Below are positions 16,890 to 26,119 of a DNA stretch of 64,000 nt, piece after piece. A program made the translations under genes and the position numbers. The notes beneath the pieces were generated by a model. That model searched no databases and was not told the origin of the DNA. It saw nothing but the letters and a program-made list of their open reading frames with translations. The stretch comes from Syntrophotalea acetylenica (GTDB lineage Bacteria > Desulfobacterota > Desulfuromonadia > Desulfuromonadales > Syntrophotaleaceae), in the NCBI RefSeq assembly GCF_001888165.1, contig NZ_CP015455.1:1358001-1422000 (forward strand), given 5' to 3'. The first letter of the stretch is position 1, and every line of letters begins with the position of its first letter.

Positions 16890-17276
16890 ATGGATTTCAA
16901 GGCAATTACATCAAAGATCATTGGTGCCGCGATAGCTGTTCACCGGGAACTCGGGCCTGGGCTTTTGGAGTCTGTTTATCAGACCTGCCTCGCCATCCAA
17001 CTTCAGGAGGAAGGCCTTCATGTCCGAACAGAAGTGCCTGTTTCTGTGATGTACTGCGGTCGCACCATTACTGAGCATGGATTCCGCGTTGATATTCTGG
17101 TTGAGGATCAAATTGTAATTGAACTTAAGTCGGTGGAAAAGGTCCAACCTGTTTATATCAAGCAGTTGTTGACCTACTTGCGGCTTGCCGATAAGCCACT
17201 TGGTCTTCTGATTAATTTCAACGAGTCATTGGTTAAAAATGGGATTACTCGCGTTGCCAACGGCGTTGATATCTAA
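16890..17276 (+). CDS. GxxExxY family protein (PD-(D/E)XK-like)
   Basis: This 128-residue protein has the name-giving motif in HRELGPGLLESVYQTCLAIQ. It also has a nuclease-like core, HGFRVDILVEDQIVIELKSV, with Asp, then Glu-x-Lys as in PD-(D/E)XK enzymes, followed by YIKQLLTYLRLADKPLGLLI and NFNESLVKNGITR. The family is widespread, often multi-copy, and has no assigned function. A nuclease role is inferred from the fold motif only. ATG 16890 is preceded by ggaggggga. B repeats flank it on both sides, and no partner gene is next to it. Confidence 0.9.
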   Translation: MDFKAITSKIIGAAIAVHRELGPGLLESVYQTCLAIQLQEEGLHVRTEVPVSVMYCGRTITEHGFRVDILVEDQIVIELKSVEKVQPVYIKQLLTYLRLADKPLGLLINFNESLVKNGITRVANGVDI

Positions 17277-17535
17277 ATTTAAAAGCAATCTCTCGCAGAG
17301 ACGCAGAGTCACAGATAAGGTCATAACAAAATAGATCTTTGGGTTTTATCTCTGAGGGCTCTGCGGCTCAAGTGAGTGAAACGAACGGGCGTGAGGTGAT
17401 TTTAAAGGCGATTTCTCGCCCGCTCCTTACAGTCGCTAGAGACGCAGAGTGCGCAGAGAGACCTTAAAACCTGGACTTTTGGTTTAACCTTTGAGGACTC
17501 TGCGGCTCGAGTGAGTGAAACGAACGGGCGTGATG
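17277..17535. repeat. B repeats right of the GxxExxY gene
   Basis: Two more B units follow, each with gacgcagag tracts, a central ggtttt/ggtttaacc segment, and the terminal gtgagtgaaacgaacgggcg followed by tga. The second unit is interrupted or bounded by an IS3 element starting at 17536. Confidence 0.85.
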
Positions 17536-17596
17536 TGGCTACACTATCCCGGACACACAAAATGAGGCAAAATACCTGACCATGGAGGTGTGTCCG

Positions 17597-17881
17597 ATGC
17601 CATCGAAGTACTCGCCAGAATTTAAGCAAGACGCCGTGAAGTTGGCCGTCGATTCTGATCAGCCGATTTCCCAGACGGCCAGAGCGCTGGGGGTCAATCC
17701 GAACACTCTGTATACCTGGGTTGCAAAGTATCATCAGCCCCAAACCGTGGACGAAGAAGGCGCGGGGGACAAGCATCCCTACGAAGAGCTTAAGCGCTTG
17801 CGGCGCGAAATTGCCCAACTCAAAGAGGAGCGTGACATCCTAAAAAAAGCGGCGGCGTACTTTGCAAAGAACAGTCGGTAA
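17597..17881 (+). CDS. IS3 OrfA
   Basis: This 94-residue helix-turn-helix subunit begins [20 protein letters not shown] and includes [20 protein letters not shown] and a coiled region, [20 protein letters not shown]. It binds the inverted repeats and forms the N-terminus of the OrfAB transposase after -1 frameshifting at the A-rich run. ATG 17597 is chosen over 17582 because ggaggt lies 8 nt upstream. Confidence 0.85.
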   Translation: MPSKYSPEFKQDAVKLAVDSDQPISQTARALGVNPNTLYTWVAKYHQPQTVDEEGAGDKHPYEELKRLRREIAQLKEERDILKKAAAYFAKNSR

Positions 17882-17892
17882 AGTACGCCTGG

Positions 17893-18738
17893 ATGAGACA
17901 GCAGACTGAATTCGGCGTCCAGGCCATGTGTCGTGTTCTGCAAGTTTCCCGAAGCGGCTACTATGAGAGCTTGAGCCGAGCGCCCAGCAACCGCAGCCTT
18001 GCCGATGACGCGCTTCGCCCCCAAATCAAAGGGGTATTCGAAAAAGGCCGAAAAACCTATGGCACCCGGCGAATCAAAGACGATCTGGACAAGCAAGGTA
18101 CGGTCATCAGCCGCCGGCGCATCGCCCGGCTCATGCAGGAAGAAGGTTTGGCGGTCAAAACCAAGCGCAAATTTAAGCCGACAACCAATTCCAAACATGA
18201 CAAGCCCATTGCGCCTAATCTGCTTGAGCGCGAATTTAACGTCGAAACGCCCGACACCGCTTATGTCGGCGATATCACCTATATTCCGACGCGTGAAGGC
18301 TGGCTGTACCTGGCCGTTGTCATAGATCTCTTCTCTCGGGCCGTGGTCGGCTGGGCCATGGGTTCACGGATCAACGCCGCGCTGGTCAATGATGCCCTGC
18401 GAATGGCGATCTGGAAGCGCAAGCCAGCCCGGGGCCTGATTTTTCACAGTGATCGCGGCAGTCAATATGCTTCTGAGAGCCATCGGAAAATTCACCTCAC
18501 CCACGGCATTTTGGCCAGCATGAGCAAAAAGGGTGATTGCTGGGACAATGCTGTCGCTGAGAGTTTTTTCCATACTCTGAAAACTGAACTGGTCCATCAT
18601 TGCGACTACGAAAGCCGCGTCGAAGCCAGAGCGTCGATCTTCGAGTACATCGAAGTGTTTTACAATCGCCAGCGGCGTCACTCCGCCAACGGAAACGAAG
18701 CTCCGCTGGTCTTTGAGGCCATGAAAAAAGCTGCGTAA
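17893..18738 (+). CDS. IS3 OrfB (DDE transposase)
   Basis: This 281-residue catalytic subunit has [39 protein letters not shown], the first Asp in [20 protein letters not shown], the second in [11 protein letters not shown], and the Glu in [20 protein letters not shown], ending in the usual [11 protein letters not shown]. All three catalytic residues are present, so the element may be active. It is normally made as a fusion with OrfA. Confidence 0.9.
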   Translation: MRQQTEFGVQAMCRVLQVSRSGYYESLSRAPSNRSLADDALRPQIKGVFEKGRKTYGTRRIKDDLDKQGTVISRRRIARLMQEEGLAVKTKRKFKPTTNSKHDKPIAPNLLEREFNVETPDTAYVGDITYIPTREGWLYLAVVIDLFSRAVVGWAMGSRINAALVNDALRMAIWKRKPARGLIFHSDRGSQYASESHRKIHLTHGILASMSKKGDCWDNAVAESFFHTLKTELVHHCDYESRVEARASIFEYIEVFYNRQRRHSANGNEAPLVFEAMKKAA

Positions 18739-18763
18739 TCATGTGTCCGGAAAAGTGTTGACA

Positions 18764-19386
18764 GATCAGGCGTGATAATGGTTCGCCTGCAAAGTATTCT
18801 CTGTAAAAATCAAAAATCATCTCTCGCAGAGACGCAGAGCACGCAGAGAAGGTCAAAACAAAATATATCTTTGGGTGTTTTTCTCTGAGGGCTCTGCGGC
18901 TCAAGTGAGTGAAACGAACGGGCGTGAGGTGATTTTAAAGGCGATTTCTCGCCCGCTGATTTCTCGCCCGCTCCTTACAGTCGCTAGAGACGCAGAGTGC
19001 GCAGAGAGACCTTAAAACCTGGACTTTTGGTTTAACCTTTGAGGGCTCTGCGGCTCAAGTGAGTGAAACGAACGGGCGTGAGGTGATTTTAAAGGCGATT
19101 TCTCGCCCGCTGATTTCTCGCCCGCTCCTTACAGTCGCTAGAGACGCAGAGTGCGCAGAGAGACCTTAAAACCTGGACTTTTGGTTTAACCTTTGAGGGC
19201 TCTGCGGCTCGAGTGAGTGAAACGAACGGGCGTGATAATGGTTCGCCTGCAAAGTATTTTCTTTAAAAATCAAAAATCATCTCTCGCAGAGACGCAGAGT
19301 CACAGAGAAGGTCAAAACAAAATGATCTATGGGTTTTATCTCTGAGGGCTCTGCGGCTCGAGTGAGTGAAACGAACGGGCGTGATA
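18764..19386. repeat. B repeats, four units between IS3 and fcl
   Basis: Four B units follow one another with partly doubled starts (gatttctcgcccgctgatttc near 18945 and 19098). Each ends in gtgagtgaaacgaacgggcg. The last unit ends at the fcl start codon, so its tail supplies the fcl 5' region (cgggcgtgataATG). No gene lies in these 620 bp. Confidence 0.85.
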
Positions 19387-20454
19387 ATGGATTTGAATGG
19401 GAAAATATTTGTCGCTGGTCACAGGGGACTGGTCGGATCGGCTATTGTTCGCCAGTTACAAAACGCCGGCTACACCAACCTGATCACCCGCACGCATACC
19501 GAACTGGACCTCACTGATCAGTTGGCAGTTGCCGACTTTTTTGGAAAAGAAAAACCCGACTACGTCTTCCTCGCTGCGGCGAAGGTGGGGGGGATTATCG
19601 CCAACAACACCTACCGGGCCGATTTCATCTACGAGAACCTGGCGATTCAGAACAACGTCATCCACCAGAGTTATCTGCATGGCGTGAAGAAACTGCTGTT
19701 CCTCGGCAGTACCTGCATCTATCCCCGCGAGTGTCCGCAGCCGATGAAAGAGGAGTCGTTGCTGACCAGCCCGCTGGAATACACCAACGAACCTTACGCC
19801 ATCGCCAAGATCGCGGGGATCAAGCTGTGTGAAAGCTACAACCTGCAGTACGGCACCAACTTTATCTCGGTGATGCCGACCAATCTGTATGGTCCCGGGG
19901 ATAATTTCGATCTGGAGAAGTCGCACGTTTTACCGGCGATGGTGCGTAAAATGCACCTTGCCAAATTGATGGAATCCGGCGACCTGCAGGCGGTGGTGGC
20001 GGATCTGCAGGTGCCGAACGAAGATGAGGCGCTGGCAATCCTTGGCAAGTTTGGCGTATCTTCCACAAGCGTTCAGATCTGGGGGACAGGCAAGCCCCGC
20101 AGGGAGTTTCTCTGGAGCGAGGATATGGCTGCAGCCTGTGTGTATCTGATGCAGGAGCGGGATTTTGCCGATACCTATGCGCCCGGTAGCAAAGAGGTGC
20201 GCAATACCCATATCAACATCGGCACCGGAGAGGATGTCAGCATCGCCGAACTGGCCGAGCTGGTACGACAGACCGTTGGTTTTGGCGGGGAGTTGGTTTT
20301 TGACGCCAGCAAGCCGGATGGGACCTTACGCAAGCTGACCGATGTGAGTAAGTTGCATGCTCTTGGGTGGCGGCATCAGGTTGATTTGGGAGAAGGGGTG
20401 CAGAAGCTCTATTCCTGGTATCTGAATAACGATCAGATGCGAAGAGGCGTTTAA
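19387..20454 (+). CDS. fcl: GDP-L-fucose synthase
   Basis: This 355-residue short-chain epimerase/reductase turns GDP-4-keto-6-deoxymannose into GDP-L-fucose with NADPH. It has GKIFVAGHRGLVGSAIVRQL, AAAKVGGIIANNTYRADFIY, the Ser-Tyr-Lys region LGSTCIYPRECPQP and YAIAKIAGIKLCE, and VMPTNLYGPGDNFDLEKSHV. The segment MESGDLQAVVADLQVPNEDE makes it the longer subtype. The start is ATG 19387; the frame upstream is B-repeat sequence. There is no good Shine-Dalgarno because the repeat abuts the start. It forms the GDP-fucose pathway with gmd, manC and manB. Confidence 0.95.
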   Translation: MDLNGKIFVAGHRGLVGSAIVRQLQNAGYTNLITRTHTELDLTDQLAVADFFGKEKPDYVFLAAAKVGGIIANNTYRADFIYENLAIQNNVIHQSYLHGVKKLLFLGSTCIYPRECPQPMKEESLLTSPLEYTNEPYAIAKIAGIKLCESYNLQYGTNFISVMPTNLYGPGDNFDLEKSHVLPAMVRKMHLAKLMESGDLQAVVADLQVPNEDEALAILGKFGVSSTSVQIWGTGKPRREFLWSEDMAAACVYLMQERDFADTYAPGSKEVRNTHINIGTGEDVSIAELAELVRQTVGFGGELVFDASKPDGTLRKLTDVSKLHALGWRHQVDLGEGVQKLYSWYLNNDQMRRGV

Positions 20455-20459
20455 AACCC

Positions 20460-20930
20460 TTATCACGCCCGTTCGCTGCGCTCACTCGAGGCGCAGAGAT
20501 CGCAGAGGACATCGGACAGGGTTTTCCCTGCGCTCTCCGTGGCTTTAGCGACTGCAAGGAGCGGGCGTGAGATAGTTTTTGCAGTGAGCTGGCAAAAGCC
20601 TTTAAATCCTTATCACGCCCGTTCGCTGTCCTCACTCGAGGCACAGAGGTCGCAGAGAAAAACCTGGATTTGGGTTTCTCTGTGTTCTCTGCGACTCTAG
20701 CGACTGAAAGGAGCGGGCGCGAGACGCTTTTTGTCGGGTTACCAGGGGTTATGGGACAACCTGGATAACATCTTAAAACCAATTTCTCGCCCGTTTGCTT
20801 CGCGCACTCGAGGCGCAGAGTTCGCAGAGAAAAACCTGGCTCTGGGTTTCTCTGAGTTCTCCGTGGCTCTAGCGACTGCAAGGAGCGGGCGTGAGATGTA
20901 TATCATTGTTTTTGTGTAGGGCGTAACTGC
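20460..20930. repeat. B repeats in opposite orientation, three units
   Basis: Three units of about 110-150 bp start tcacgcccgttcgctgcgct or close variants and end gactgcaaggagcgggcgtg followed by ag. They are inverted relative to the units left of fcl, so fcl lies between inverted blocks. The core ctctagcgactgcaaggagc parallels the A-repeat core ctctagcgagagaatcgagc. Confidence 0.85.
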
Positions 20931-20963
20931 CCAATGAATATTTGCGTAAAATGCGGAGGAAAA

Positions 20964-22469
20964 ATGATCGTCCCGGTAATCATGTCCGGTGGGGCTGGTA
21001 CCCGACTCTGGCCTTTATCCCGCGAGCTTTATCCCAAGCAGCTGCTGCCGCTGGTCAACGATTGCACCATGCTGCAGGAGACCCAGCTGCGCCTGAACGG
21101 TCTGCAGAACCTGGCCGAGCCGCTGGTGGTGTGCAACGAAAGCCATCGGTTTATGGTGGCGGAGCAGATGCGTCAGGCGGGGTGCCCGGCCGGGGCGATT
21201 TTGCTGGAGCCGGTGGGGCGCAATACCGCCCCGGCGGTGGCGGTGGCGGCGTTGCAGGCGCAGAGAGCAGGGGCTGATCCGGTGCTGCTGGTGTTGCCGG
21301 CGGATCATGTGATTGTCGATGCCGAGACGTTTCGGGGGGCGGTGGTTGCCGGCGCGGAGCTTGCCCGGGACGGCAAGCTGGTGACTTTCGGGATTGTGCC
21401 GACGAAAGCTGAGACGGGGTACGGTTACATCCGTGCCGCGGAGCGGCTCGGATGTAACCGTAGTGCTGAGGGCCGAGTAACGAGTGCTGAGGAATATCAA
21501 AGCCCTGCAGTTAAAGAACTTCACTCAGCACTCAGCACTCAGCACCCGGCACTAACGGGATATACCGTCGCTTCTTTTGTCGAAAAACCCGATCTTCCTA
21601 CCGCTGAATCCTACCTCGCTTCCGGCGACTACTACTGGAACAGCGGCATGTTCATGTTCCGTGCCTCGCGCTATCTGGAGGAGTTGGAGACGTTTGCGCC
21701 GCAGATGCTGGATTGTTGCCGCGAGGCTCTGGAGAAGGCGCAGCGGGATCTCGATTTTGTGCGGCTGGATGCCGAGGCGTTCGGGGCCTGTCCGAAGGAT
21801 TCCATCGACTATGCGGTGATGGAGAAGACCGCCGAGGCGGTGGTGATCCCGCTGGATGCCGGGTGGAGCGATGTCGGTTCCTGGTCGGCGCTGTGGGAGG
21901 TCGGGCAGGCTGACGGGGCCGGTAACGTGATGCGCGGCGATGTTTTGACCCATGACAGCCGCAACTGTTACCTGCACTCCAGCGGGCGCATGGTGGCGGC
22001 GGTGGGGCTGGAGGATCATGTGGTGGTGGAAACCGCCGATGCGGTGCTGGTGGCGCGGCGCGACCGGGCCCAGGATGTCAAGGCCATTGTCGAACAGCTC
22101 AAGGCGCAGGGCCGGGGCGAGGCGCTGCTGCACCGGCGCGTCAACCGCCCCTGGGGCAGCTACGAGAGCATCGATCACAGCGAGCGTTTCCAGGTCAAGC
22201 GCATCACAGTCAACCCCGGCGCGAGCCTGTCGCTGCAGATGCATCATCACCGTGCCGAACACTGGATCGTGGTCAAGGGCACCGCCCGCATCACCCGGGG
22301 CGACGATACCCTGGTCATCTCCGAAAACCAGTCGACCTACATTCCCCTCGGTGTGAAACACCGCCTGGAGAATCCTGGTCTGATTCCGCTTGAGCTGATC
22401 GAAGTGCAGTCCGGGGCGTATCTCGGGGAGGATGATATTGTGCGTTTTGAGGACAAATACGGAAGGTAA
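20964..22469 (+). CDS. manC: Mannose-1-phosphate guanylyltransferase / mannose-6-phosphate isomerase
   Basis: This 501-residue bifunctional type II enzyme has the N-terminal guanylyltransferase signature [40 protein letters not shown] and [15 protein letters not shown]. Its C-terminal cupin isomerase has [20 protein letters not shown] and [23 protein letters not shown] 20964 has gcggaggaaa upstream; the earlier ATG at 20934 adds only 10 unlikely residues. It is longer than usual because a heptamer insertion encodes about 35 residues ([20 protein letters not shown]...) between [11 protein letters not shown] and [11 protein letters not shown]. It makes GDP-mannose for gmd. Confidence 0.95.
   Translation: MIVPVIMSGGAGTRLWPLSRELYPKQLLPLVNDCTMLQETQLRLNGLQNLAEPLVVCNESHRFMVAEQMRQAGCPAGAILLEPVGRNTAPAVAVAALQAQRAGADPVLLVLPADHVIVDAETFRGAVVAGAELARDGKLVTFGIVPTKAETGYGYIRAAERLGCNRSAEGRVTSAEEYQSPAVKELHSALSTQHPALTGYTVASFVEKPDLPTAESYLASGDYYWNSGMFMFRASRYLEELETFAPQMLDCCREALEKAQRDLDFVRLDAEAFGACPKDSIDYAVMEKTAEAVVIPLDAGWSDVGSWSALWEVGQADGAGNVMRGDVLTHDSRNCYLHSSGRMVAAVGLEDHVVVETADAVLVARRDRAQDVKAIVEQLKAQGRGEALLHRRVNRPWGSYESIDHSERFQVKRITVNPGASLSLQMHHHRAEHWIVVKGTARITRGDDTLVISENQSTYIPLGVKHRLENPGLIPLELIEVQSGAYLGEDDIVRFEDKYGR
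21452..21556. repeat. Heptamer palindrome inside manC
   Basis: Arm one is gtgctga, gggccga, gtaacga, gtgctga. Arm two is cactcag cactcag cactcag caccc. The segment cgagtgctgag pairs with ctcagcactcag-type sequence, so a hairpin can form. The gtgctga class recurs right after the WecA-like gene near 42938. The reading frame is kept through the insertion. Confidence 0.85.
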
Positions 22470-22474
22470 CTTCG

Positions 22475-22665
22475 GTGATTGGTAATTATAAGGCGGTGAT
22501 TAGTGATTAGTTGAAAAATCAAAATCAAAGCAAAAATTAAAGAAGTGATTAGTAATTAGTGATTAGTGATTGGTTTAAAAAACAAACAAAATCAAAGCAA
22601 AAATTAAAGCAGTGATTGTTGCTAGTCACAAGTCACTAATCACTTGTCACTGTTTATATAACAAG
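22475..22665. repeat. Heptamer arrays between manC and the second four-helix-bundle gene
   Basis: Runs of gtgatta, gtaatta, gtgatta, gtgattg occur at 22490-22515 and 22545-22575, separated by an internal 28-bp near-duplicate (aaaatcaaagcaaaaattaa at 22518 and 22589). The opposite arm agtcaca, agtcact, aatcact, tgtcact is at 22625-22652. It lies just past the 3' end of the minus-strand gene. Confidence 0.85.
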
Positions 22666-22667
22666 TA

Positions 22668-23027
22668 TTATCGACTTTTTTCCAACGAACGAATAAGACC
22701 CTTGAGCATTCGGGATATTTGGGAAAGCTCTTGTTGAGCTTCCAGGAGGCTCTTTTGATTTCCCATATTAATCAATCTGGCGATTTCAATTTGGGTATCC
22801 AACTCGCTTGCTGAGCCTGAAGAAATATGGAGAAAGTGGATAAATTCCTTCACTGTATGTCGTGCCGCACCTTCAGCAATATTGCTGGGTATGGAAACAG
22901 CCGCCCGACACATTTGAGAGGTTAATCCGTATTTCTCTTCCGGTGGAAAGTCTCGTGTCGCTGAGTATATTGCTCCAGCCAAAGCTACGGATCGCTTCCA
23001 AACTTCCAATTGCTTATGGTGTTTCAT
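22668..23027 (-). CDS. Four-helix-bundle protein (S23/TIGR02436-like)
   Basis: This 119-residue helical protein begins MKHHKQLEVWKRSVALAGAI and has the signature YGLTSQMCRAAVSIPSNIAE plus GAAR. It is a clear paralogue of the 14929 gene (same length and motifs) but on the opposite strand. It lies between manC and manB, in a gap otherwise made of heptamer arrays. No strong Shine-Dalgarno precedes the ATG. Function is unknown; the family was first noted in 23S rRNA intervening sequences. Its setting suggests that it moved together with the repeats. Confidence 0.85.
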   Translation of the reverse strand: MKHHKQLEVWKRSVALAGAIYSATRDFPPEEKYGLTSQMCRAAVSIPSNIAEGAARHTVKEFIHFLHISSGSASELDTQIEIARLINMGNQKSLLEAQQELSQISRMLKGLIRSLEKSR

Positions 23028-23114
23028 TGATTTCGATATTGGACTCTGCTGAATAGGGTTAGATAGCTACCATCGCCAACTTACCTGAGATAAAACATTA
23101 AGTAAATCTATTTT

Positions 23115-23152
23115 TCTAATCACTAATCACCAGTCACGAATCACTTTTATTC
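23115..23152. repeat. Heptamer array between the second four-helix-bundle gene and manB
   Basis: Units aatcact, aatcacc, agtcacg, aatcact keep the 7-bp period. This array is the same orientation class as the arm at 22625-22652, so the gene at 22668-23027 has heptamers on both sides. Confidence 0.8.
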
Positions 23153-23170
23153 ATAATGGACTATTGACAA

Positions 23171-24520
23171 ATGACGATTTTGCCTTGCTTCAAAGCCTAC
23201 GATATTCGCGGTCGGCTGCCGGATGAACTGAACGAAGACATCGCTTACCGCATCGGCCGGGCCTATGCCGCGTACCTGCGGCCGGGCAGGGTGGTGGTGG
23301 GGCGCGATGTTCGGCTTGGTAGCGCGGCGCTGTGTGATGCGCTGGCGGCCGGACTCATGGATGGCGGGGCGGAGGTGTTCGATATCGGTTTGTGCGGTAC
23401 GGAGGAGATCTATTTCGCCACCTTTGCCGAGGACATGGATGGCGGCATCATGGTGACGGCCAGCCATAACCCCATGGATTACAACGGCATGAAGCTGGTG
23501 CGGCAGGGGGCGCGGCCCATCAGCGGCGACAGCGGCCTGCAGACCATCCGGGAACTGGCTCAGGGCAACCAATTCACTCCGGTGGCGAAAAGCGGTACCC
23601 GTGTGGCACTGGAGACCCGGCCGCGTTATATCGAGCATCTGCTTGGGTACATTGACCGGCAGCAGTTGCGGCCGTTGAAGGTCGTGGTCAATGCCGGCAA
23701 CGGCTGTGCCGGACCGGTGCTGGATCAGTTGGAGCGACATCTGCCCTTTGAATTTATCAAGGTCCATCATGAACCGGATGGCAGTTTTCCCAACGGCATC
23801 CCCAATCCCTTGCTGCCGGAAAACCGCTCGGCTACGGCCGAGGCGGTGGTGGCCCATGGCGCGGATCTGGGGATTGCCTGGGACGGCGATTTCGACCGCT
23901 GTTTCCTGTTCGACGAGCAGGGGAGCTTTATCGAGGGTTATTACGTGGTGGGCCTGCTGGCGGCGGCGTTTTTGCAGCACCACCCCGGCGCCCGCATCAT
24001 CCACGATCCGCGCCTGACCTGGAACACCATGGATCTGGTCGGTGAGCTCGGCGGCACGCCGGTCATGAGCAAGACCGGCCATGCCTTTATCAAGGAACGC
24101 ATGCGTCAGGAGGACGCGGTGTATGGCGGGGAGATGAGCGCCCACCATTATTTCCGCGATTTCGCCTATTGCGACAGCGGCATGATCCCCTGGCTGCTGG
24201 TCACGGAGCTGATGAGCCGCAACGGACAGCCCCTGTCGCGCCTGGTCGGCGCGCGCATCGCTCGCTACCCGGCCAGCGGCGAAATTAACCGCCGCCTCAG
24301 TGACCCCGCGGCAACTCTGGCGCGCATCGAGACCCATTACCGCTGTTGCGCCCGAGGCGCGGATTATACCGACGGGTTGAGCATGGAATTCGATCGCTGG
24401 CGCTTCAACCTGCGCTGCTCCAACACCGAGCCGGTGGTGCGGCTGAATGTGGAGAGCCGTGGCGATCAGATGTTGATGGAACAGAAGACACAGGAAATCC
24501 TGGCCATGATGGAAGGGTGA
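23171..24520 (+). CDS. manB: Phosphomannomutase/phosphoglucomutase
   Basis: This 449-residue alpha-D-phosphohexomutase interconverts mannose-6-phosphate and mannose-1-phosphate, feeding ManC. It has [20 protein letters not shown] at the N-terminus, the phosphoserine loop [16 protein letters not shown], the metal loop [14 protein letters not shown], sugar binding [13 protein letters not shown], and the C-terminal phosphate loop [15 protein letters not shown]. All landmarks are intact. It sits directly after heptamers with no obvious Shine-Dalgarno, and a glycosyltransferase follows after 20 bp. Confidence 0.95.
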   Translation: MTILPCFKAYDIRGRLPDELNEDIAYRIGRAYAAYLRPGRVVVGRDVRLGSAALCDALAAGLMDGGAEVFDIGLCGTEEIYFATFAEDMDGGIMVTASHNPMDYNGMKLVRQGARPISGDSGLQTIRELAQGNQFTPVAKSGTRVALETRPRYIEHLLGYIDRQQLRPLKVVVNAGNGCAGPVLDQLERHLPFEFIKVHHEPDGSFPNGIPNPLLPENRSATAEAVVAHGADLGIAWDGDFDRCFLFDEQGSFIEGYYVVGLLAAAFLQHHPGARIIHDPRLTWNTMDLVGELGGTPVMSKTGHAFIKERMRQEDAVYGGEMSAHHYFRDFAYCDSGMIPWLLVTELMSRNGQPLSRLVGARIARYPASGEINRRLSDPAATLARIETHYRCCARGADYTDGLSMEFDRWRFNLRCSNTEPVVRLNVESRGDQMLMEQKTQEILAMMEG

Positions 24521-24540
24521 TTAGCGAGACGGATTTAGGT

Positions 24541-25449
24541 ATGAATGACGTAAAGATGCTGCATGGCTGGTTGCCGAAAATAATCCATCAAACCTATCGG
24601 GATCATCAGCTGCCCTCCTGGTATGAGCAGAACATTGCGCGTATCAGGGAGTTATGCCCTGGCTGGGAGTATCGTTTTTATGACAACCAGGACATTCAAA
24701 ATTATATTTCCCGCAATTTTCCCGATTATTTGGGGTATTACAATCGCATCGACAAAGCGTATGGCGCAGCCAGGGCCGATTTTTTTCGATATCTGGTGTT
24801 ATACAATGAAGGCGGCGTCTATCTTGATATAAAAAGCAGCATCACAAAACCATTGGATGAAGTGCTGCCCCGCGACGCGGTCTATCTGTTGTCCCATTGG
24901 CAAAACGGTCCCGGGGAAAAATATGAAGACTGTGGCTTGTTTCCGGCGCTGCAAAAGGAACCGGAACCCTGGCCCGATCGAGGGGAATTCCAGCAATGGT
25001 TTATCGTGGCACCACCCCGGCATCCTTTTTTGCAACGGACCATCGAACGGGTGTGTGAAAATATAGACAAGTATCGATATTTTACCGGAGCAACAGGTGG
25101 CATGGGCGTGCTTAGACTGACGGGACCCATTGCCTATACACGCGCGATTCTGTCATTGATGGATACCGTTGAGCACTCGATTGTCGATGCGGAAACGGAT
25201 TTGGGGTTTCGTTATACCATTTTGCCCGGCATGAAATCACATAGAGCCTGCTCCGGGTACAAACATTATTCCAAACAAAAAATTCCAATTGTAAAGCCAG
25301 AAGGAGCGATGATCATCTTTGGCTTTCTCGGCCGCCCCCTTGCCTGTGTGACCTCGACATTCAAAAGAATCCGGAAGAGCATCACCAAGCGCGCAAACAA
25401 ATTGATCAACAAAAGTGGGACGATGTTCAGGCTTCCGAACTGGCATTGA
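24541..25449 (+). CDS. GT32-type capsular/O-antigen glycosyltransferase
   Basis: This 302-residue protein has the DXD-sugar family signature. LPKIIHQTYRDHQLPSWYEQ opens it, then YGAARADFFRYLVLYNEGGV and YLDIKS with the DXD-like metal site, and GPIAYTRAIL later. These features match bacterial mannosyl/galactosyltransferases of the Och1/GT32 type. ATG 24541 is used because the family start PKIIHQ follows closely; the open frame upstream overlaps manB in another frame. It is the last gene of the sugar-nucleotide cluster, and A repeats follow. Confidence 0.8.
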   Translation: MNDVKMLHGWLPKIIHQTYRDHQLPSWYEQNIARIRELCPGWEYRFYDNQDIQNYISRNFPDYLGYYNRIDKAYGAARADFFRYLVLYNEGGVYLDIKSSITKPLDEVLPRDAVYLLSHWQNGPGEKYEDCGLFPALQKEPEPWPDRGEFQQWFIVAPPRHPFLQRTIERVCENIDKYRYFTGATGGMGVLRLTGPIAYTRAILSLMDTVEHSIVDAETDLGFRYTILPGMKSHRACSGYKHYSKQKIPIVKPEGAMIIFGFLGRPLACVTSTFKRIRKSITKRANKLINKSGTMFRLPNWH

Positions 25450-26118
25450 TAAAACCGGATAACAGCGGATTTTAACCCCAAAGGCTTTCACCACAGAGAC
25501 ACAGAGGACACAGAGAACATCACAGAGCCAACCTCTGCCTCTCCTCTGTGCTCTCTGTGCCTCTAGCGAGAGAATCGAGCGGGTGGTGAAGGTTTGTGAT
25601 TAAAATCCGCGAAAATCCGCGCGCATCAGATTTGATCCGCGTTCTATTCAGGCCCCAGTCCTGCAAACCAAGATTTTCGCGTCCCGCGTGCCGCAAACCG
25701 CGTCCCGGAATTTAAAACCAATAGAACACGGATTGCCAAAACTTTCACCACAGAGCCACAGAGGACACAGAGAACATCACAGAGCCAACCTCTGCCGTTG
25801 TCTCTCCTCTGTGCTCTCTGTGCCTCTAGCGAGAGAATCGAGCGGGTGGTGAAGGTTTTTGTCAAAGGACAATCATGGCCGGGGCTCATGGCCGGGGTAT
25901 GACCAAGGTAACTCCTTGATTCCCCAGCGAAAACCTTGAAAATCATCGCCAAAAACAGGTTTAAAAGCCCATTTTCGGGGTTAAAATTGCGGGTCTAAGA
26001 TGTTCTTTTTTTTCATGCACTTTGCGCAATGATCTTTTCAATGGGAATGGGGGGGATAAGCAAGGTCTTGCGCTTGAGGCCCGTCCGGCCAGGTTGGGGG
26101 AGGCAAGGCAGCCAAAGA
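25450..26118. repeat. A repeats, two copies, then gene-free sequence
   Basis: A units begin at 25489 and 25746 (257 bp apart) with the spacer gattaaaatccgcgaaaatc, cagtcctgcaaaccaagatt and caatagaacacggattgcca shared with the 38.5-kb array. Positions 25870-26118 hold no supported gene. The block separates the glycan genes from the toxin-antitoxin island. Confidence 0.85.
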
Positions 26119-26119
26119 A

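Larger units (their letters stand above)
17536..18763 (+). mobile_element. Complete IS3-family element
   Basis: Inverted ends tggctacactatcccggaca and, read inward, tgtcaacacttttccggaca match at 17 of 20 shown positions. The 1.23-kb size, orfA plus orfB in the -1 frame, and the aaaaaaag slippery run at 17841-17848 are typical of IS3. No clear target duplication was found. The element sits within B repeats. Confidence 0.85.
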
